From Bordetella parapertussis (GTDB lineage: Bacteria; Pseudomonadota; Gammaproteobacteria; Burkholderiales; Burkholderiaceae_C): a stretch of 8,967 nt of DNA. Positions 7,290 through 8,967 of this stretch are shown piece by piece. The notes beneath the pieces were generated by a model. That model was not told the DNA's origin. It was given only the letters and a program-made list of their open reading frames with translations, and ran no database searches. Every line of letters begins with the position of its first letter. The stretch's first letter is position 1. The position numbers and the translations under genes are program-made. The DNA lies in contig CAMCNE010000093.1 of the NCBI GenBank assembly GCA_945875935.1, forward strand, positions 1 through 8,967, written 5' to 3'.

Positions 7290-7307
7290 GCGACGGGGTG
7301 CGACGGG
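7290..7307. repeat. Short direct repeat GCGACGGG, two copies
   Basis: GCGACGGG occurs at 7290-7297 and 7300-7307, period 10 bp, about one helical turn, so a protein could bind both copies on the same face. Function unknown. Confidence 0.5.
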
Positions 7308-7311
7308 TTAA

Positions 7312-7366
7312 GAGGCGAGGCCGTGGCCACGCCGACGCATCCAGGCGTCGCAGCCGTCTTCGCCTC
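7312..7366. repeat. Nested inverted repeats (structured non-coding segment)
   Basis: Outer arms GAGGCGA (7312-7318) and TCGCCTC (7360-7366) enclose the perfect palindrome CGTGGCCACG (7322-7331) and a hairpin with arms CGACGC (7333-7338) and GCGTCG (7345-7350) around a six-base loop. It could fold as a branched structure on either strand. No coding function is apparent. Confidence 0.5.
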
Positions 7367-7687
7367 GCGCGATTGCGGTCAGCCCCTCTGCTCTGTAACT
7401 TTCGACTGGAGTGCGCAGAGGTCACCAGCGGGTCCGGGTGTCCGCTGTCGAGAAGGAACTCGAAGGTCGCTTCCCGACCCTGAACGGCCGTAGCGGGCGC
7501 CGACCCGACCACCCACAGTGCAGCGATAGCGGTCGGTAGTCCGCGGCGCTTGATCTGATCGCTTTCAACCCGCCGCCGTAGGCGTATTTAGGCCAGCCGA
7601 CGAGGGTACGGGCCCAATGGTCAAGTGCTGCTGCCCGATGAATTCCGTGGGCACGAATTGGGCACAGGTTGGTCACGGTGCCCAGAA

Positions 7688-7712
7688 AAGCAAAATGCCC
7701 GCGATTGCGGGC
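7688..7712 (-). terminator. Probable intrinsic terminator, minus strand
   Basis: Perfect 6-bp GC stem GCCCGC (7697-7702)/GCGGGC (7707-7712) with loop GATT. On the minus strand it is followed by ATTTTGCTT, a T-rich tail; on the plus strand the flank is not T-rich. It lies about 120 bp downstream of the minus-strand exported-protein gene (stop at 7832) and could end that transcript, or be the old terminator of a lost tRNA gene whose 3' end remains at 7747-7761. Confidence 0.6.
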
Positions 7713-7719
7713 TTCGGCG

Positions 7720-7737
7720 AAGTCCTTGTCAGGACTT
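7720..7737. repeat. Small hairpin
   Basis: AAGTCCT (7720-7726) and AGGACTT (7731-7737) form a perfect 7-bp stem with loop TGTC, seven bases from the terminator-like hairpin. Role unknown. Confidence 0.5.
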
Positions 7738-7746
7738 GAACTTCGA

Positions 7747-7761
7747 TGGTTGCGGGGGCTG
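7747..7761 (-). other. Fragment matching the 3' end of initiator tRNA (fMet), possible att remnant
   Basis: On the minus strand 7760-7747 reads AGCCCCCGCAACCA. The last 13 bases equal the 3' end of E. coli tRNA-fMet including CCA, and the form with CAG before it is how I recall the beta-proteobacterial gene. The rest of the tRNA is absent: beyond 7762 the sequence departs completely. A 3'-end tRNA fragment is what integrative elements carry as one attachment-site copy. Confidence 0.4.
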
Positions 7762-7831
7762 ACGCGAACTGTTCACTCATTTCTTTATCCAGAAGTGTCG
7801 AGAACGGCGTCCATGCGACCTGTCGATCCGT

Positions 7832-8290
7832 CTATTTGCACTGGTCGTACTGATAATCGCCAAATTCTATCCAGCGCTTGCCACCGTTGCCGAAAACTAG
7901 GAATTCCCCATCCCCCTGTTTTTCAGGAATGAGCGCTACAACAAACCATTGTGGCGGTTTGGATTTTCCGAAAAAACTATACGAGGTCATTGCCTTTTGG
8001 GTCTCGCCGTTGACGGTGACGCTGGCGTTCCACTGATCCGGCGCTTTTTCCATGATGACGTATTCAATTCGACGTTTAATTCCGCCGCCACCGCAAAAGG
8101 CGAGGCCGAATCCAGACTTCGCATTCTGCGCTTTGGTCTTGTTGATATCACAGCCCTGCATTTCGGAAGCCTGCGTGCAGCCGGACTGTTCCAATTTTTT
8201 CCGGTATTTACTGTCGTTAGCATTTGCGCTGGGGCCAAACAGCACGCAAGCTGCAATCACGGAAGACAGTAACAGTTTGGTTCCATTCAT
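7832..8290 (-). CDS. Small exported protein of unknown function
   Basis: The 152-residue protein matches no family I recognise. The N-terminus MNGTKLLLSSVIAACVLFGPSANA is a signal peptide with likely cleavage after Ala24 (SANA|ND); Ile-Ala-Ala-Cys15 also fits a lipobox, so a lipoprotein is an alternative. The mature part has cysteines 38, 47, 66 and 151, enough for two disulfides, a Gly-rich FCGGGG stretch (65-70), and a beta-rich second half (RRIEYVIMEK, WNASVTVNG, WFVVALIPE, EFLVFGNGGKRWIEFGDYQ). The start ATG (8288-8290) has a strong AAGGAG site eight bases upstream (8299-8304, complement), good evidence that it is real. GC content is visibly lower and A-rich compared with the genes to the left, consistent with horizontal acquisition. 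It stands alone between two non-coding stretches. Confidence 0.72.
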   Translation of the reverse strand: MNGTKLLLSSVIAACVLFGPSANANDSKYRKKLEQSGCTQASEMQGCDINKTKAQNAKSGFGLAFCGGGGIKRRIEYVIMEKAPDQWNASVTVNGETQKAMTSYSFFGKSKPPQWFVVALIPEKQGDGEFLVFGNGGKRWIEFGDYQYDQCK

Positions 8291-8298
8291 TGATCTGC

Positions 8299-8304
8299 TC
8301 CTTT
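8299..8304 (-). promoter_or_regulatory. Ribosome binding site of the exported-protein gene
   Basis: AAGGAG on the minus strand, eight bases before the ATG at 8290; the strongest ribosome site in the right half of the window. Confidence 0.7.
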
Positions 8305-8456
8305 AAGAAATCAGGCAAAAAGCATTCGAAATCCTCAATCCCGGCATAAATTTTCAACTGCGCTGCAACGCCACGATTAATAACCCACTGCCGGTTACGT
8401 TAGGGCCAGCGTTGACCTTGCACCTGTTTCAGTACCGCTCGGAAGTAGAACTTTCC

Positions 8457-8476
8457 GGCTCCTCTGGGCTCCTCTG
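8457..8476. repeat. Tandem 10-bp duplication
   Basis: GGCTCCTCTG occurs twice head to tail (8457-8466, 8467-8476); a partial third copy GGCTCCTC lies at 8752-8759, 39 bp before the pilin start. Function unknown. Confidence 0.6.
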
Positions 8477-8480
8477 ACAT

Positions 8481-8500
8481 CCCCGCAGGCGGCTGCGGGG
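8481..8500. repeat. GC-rich hairpin
   Basis: CCCCGCA (8481-8487) and TGCGGGG (8494-8500) form a perfect 7-bp stem with loop GGCGGC. No T-run on either side, so it is not a standard terminator. Confidence 0.5.
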
Positions 8501-8631
8501 GCGAACTCTGCAGGTGTGGACCACTCCAAAGCGGAGCGGGGGCGGTTCTCGCTGTAGTCCCGCTGCCAAGCCTCAATCCTGGTGACGTCACCCCGGGTTT
8601 CACCGCACTGATCGCCAACAGCAAGAAGATT

Positions 8632-8645
8632 GGAAAGTTGTTGGC
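8632..8645 (+). promoter_or_regulatory. Weak sigma-54-like promoter candidate for the pilin gene
   Basis: TTGG (8630-8633) followed by a GG-N10-GC arrangement (GG 8632-8633, GC 8644-8645), about 150 bp upstream of the pilin start. Many pilA genes use sigma-54 with PilR. The match outside the GG/GC doublets is poor, so this is only a candidate. Confidence 0.2.
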
Positions 8646-8673
8646 CTGCCCTTGTTGACGAATGCTGTAAACG

Positions 8674-8720
8674 CTACTCCTCAACCCGTCCCACTCCCCT
8701 GCCCTGCGGACGAGGAGTAG
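8674..8720. repeat. 9-bp inverted repeat in the pilin leader
   Basis: CTACTCCTC (8674-8682) and GAGGAGTAG (8712-8720) are perfect inverted copies 29 bp apart, ending 77 bp before the pilin ATG. They could form a leader-RNA stem or a bipartite protein site. The GAGGAG within it resembles a ribosome site but no suitable start follows. Confidence 0.5.
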
Positions 8721-8797
8721 GATCGGTCCGACAAGCACTGCGTCGCCAACCGGCTCCTCCAACCAGCGAGTCAATCATCAAATCCGAGGAATATCCC

Positions 8798-8967
8798 ATG
8801 ACCGGGCAACGAAAGAGCGGCTTCACCCTGATAGAAATCCTGGTGACGGTGGCGATCCTCGGCATTCTGGCTGCGATCGCTTACCCGGCCTATCAGAACT
8901 ATGTCACCCGAGCCCGGGTGGCGGAGGCGCTCGAGTTTGCGGATGCCGCTCGCACCCAGGTCGATGT
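8798..8967 (+). CDS. Type IV pilin (prepilin), N-terminal part, cut by the window edge
   Basis: The ATG at 8798 has GAGGA at 8786-8790. The first 56 residues are visible: an eight-residue leader MTGQRKSG, then mature FTLIEILVTVAILGILAAIAYPAYQNY. Gly8 before Phe9 is the prepilin peptidase (PilD) cleavage and N-methylation site, and Glu at mature position 5 is the conserved residue needed for assembly. The hydrophobic N-terminal helix spans the inner membrane before pilus assembly. The following TRARVAEALEFADAARTQV resembles the major pilin PilA more than minor pilins, but the C-terminal disulfide loop that would decide lies outside the window. The short leader excludes the long-leader type IVb class. 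Confidence 0.9.
   Translation, partial: MTGQRKSGFTLIEILVTVAILGILAAIAYPAYQNYVTRARVAEALEFADAARTQVD

Larger units (their letters stand above)
7554..7739 (+). pseudogene. Possible C-terminal remnant of a tyrosine-recombinase (integrase) gene
   Basis: The plus-strand frame is open from 7554 to the TGA at 7737-7739 with no ribosome site. Its end includes NSVGTNWAQVGHG, reminiscent of the C-terminal tails of phage/ICE integrases in this group, running toward a terminator hairpin and a tRNA 3'-end fragment. No catalytic motif (R..H.R..Y) is present in what remains, so this rests on a recalled resemblance of a short tail and on context only. Confidence 0.18.
7228..7831. other. Gene-poor region after tRNA-Ser, probable decayed insertion
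   Basis: About 600 bp without a convincing coding sequence. The open frames here lack ribosome sites and show no domain I recognise. What it holds, in order: the dyad at 7228-7253; two C-run repeats ACCCCCCAAA (7262-7271) and TCCCCCTAAA (7275-7284); a GCGACGGG direct repeat (7290-7297, 7300-7307); nested inverted repeats (7312-7366); an open plus-strand frame (7554-7739) ending in an integrase-tail-like peptide; a terminator hairpin (7697-7712); a second small hairpin (7720-7737); and a match to the 3' end of initiator tRNA (7747-7761). The mixture is typical of a worn integration site, but no recombinase gene is left. Confidence 0.45.
8305..8797. other. Non-coding region upstream of the pilin gene
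   Basis: Nearly 500 bp with no convincing gene; the longest open frame (minus strand, 8400-8774) has a low-complexity Pro/Ser/Gly-rich product and no ribosome site I trust. It contains a tandem 10-bp repeat (8457-8476), a GC hairpin (8481-8500), a weak sigma-54-like site (8632-8645) and a 9-bp inverted repeat (8674-8720). The right part should be the promoter and leader of the pilin gene; the part near 8305-8400 is AT-richer and should hold the promoter of the minus-strand exported-protein gene. Confidence 0.45.

Noticed and set aside
7255..7676. Minus-strand open frames (85 and 84 residues) after the tRNA
   Set aside because: No ribosome site, composition Arg/Ser-rich, overlapping each other in different frames and crossing palindromic DNA; best treated as non-coding.
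7669..7932. Plus-strand 87-residue open frame overlapping the end of the exported-protein gene
   Set aside because: Crosses the terminator hairpin and the tRNA fragment, has no ribosome site and is opposite a better-supported gene.
8400..8774. Minus-strand 124-residue open frame upstream of the pilin
   Set aside because: Pro/Ser/Gly-rich product without domains, running through the tandem repeat and hairpins; no convincing start signal.
8575..8848. 13-bp direct repeat AATCCTGGTGACG (8575-8587 and 8836-8848) and a nearby GGTTTCACC-like stretch as remnants of a duplicated pilin gene
   Set aside because: The similarity does not extend in frame beyond a few codons, and a 13-bp match is not rare over a window this size.
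1..8967. CRISPR arrays, transposase genes, toxin-antitoxin pairs or an intact defence system
   Set aside because: No spaced identical repeats of CRISPR type, no transposase or nuclease motifs, and no paired small genes were seen on either strand.

Overview
The window is GC-rich DNA from a proteobacterium, most likely a serine-cycle methylotroph or facultative methylotroph of the Burkholderiales (a Methylibium/Rubrivivax-like genome). The lineage is an inference from protein character: hydroxypyruvate reductase followed by an MtdA-type methylene-tetrahydrofolate dehydrogenase, a malyl-CoA lyase very like the Methylobacterium serine-cycle enzyme, and a Burkholderiales-style block of nfeD, stomatin-like gene, DUF2237 gene and tRNA-Ser. 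No ribosomal RNA or other firm taxonomic marker is present.

Layout. 12-1879 (minus strand): hprA then mtdA, 38 bp apart, reading out of the left edge. 1985-2962 (plus): mclA, divergent from hprA across about 105 bp that should hold both promoters. These three genes form a C1-assimilation module: MtdA handles methylene-tetrahydrofolate, HprA reduces hydroxypyruvate to glycerate, and MclA cleaves malyl-CoA to glyoxylate and acetyl-CoA, closing the serine cycle. 2989-5250 (minus): a 753-residue PLP-dependent Orn/Lys/Arg decarboxylase, convergent with mclA and resembling arginine decarboxylase AdiA. 5370-7123 (plus): nfeD-like membrane protein, qmcA-like SPFH protein and a DUF2237 protein, tightly spaced and probably co-transcribed, followed after 13 bp by tRNA-Ser(GGA).

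From the end of the tRNA (7227) to the pilin (8798) the character changes. About 600 bp without a convincing gene carry a dyad abutting the tRNA CCA end, short direct repeats, nested inverted repeats, a terminator hairpin and a 14-15 base match to the 3' end of initiator tRNA. Then comes a lone minus-strand gene (7832-8290) of visibly lower GC for a small exported protein of unknown function, and about 500 bp of structured non-coding DNA. I read 7228 to about 8300 as a likely decayed accessory insertion next to a tRNA gene; no intact integrase or transposase is present. The right edge cuts a type IV pilin gene whose prepilin leader and N-terminal helix are intact.

Most of the window is recognisable metabolism. 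The least explained parts are the post-tRNA region, the small exported protein and the DUF2237 gene.
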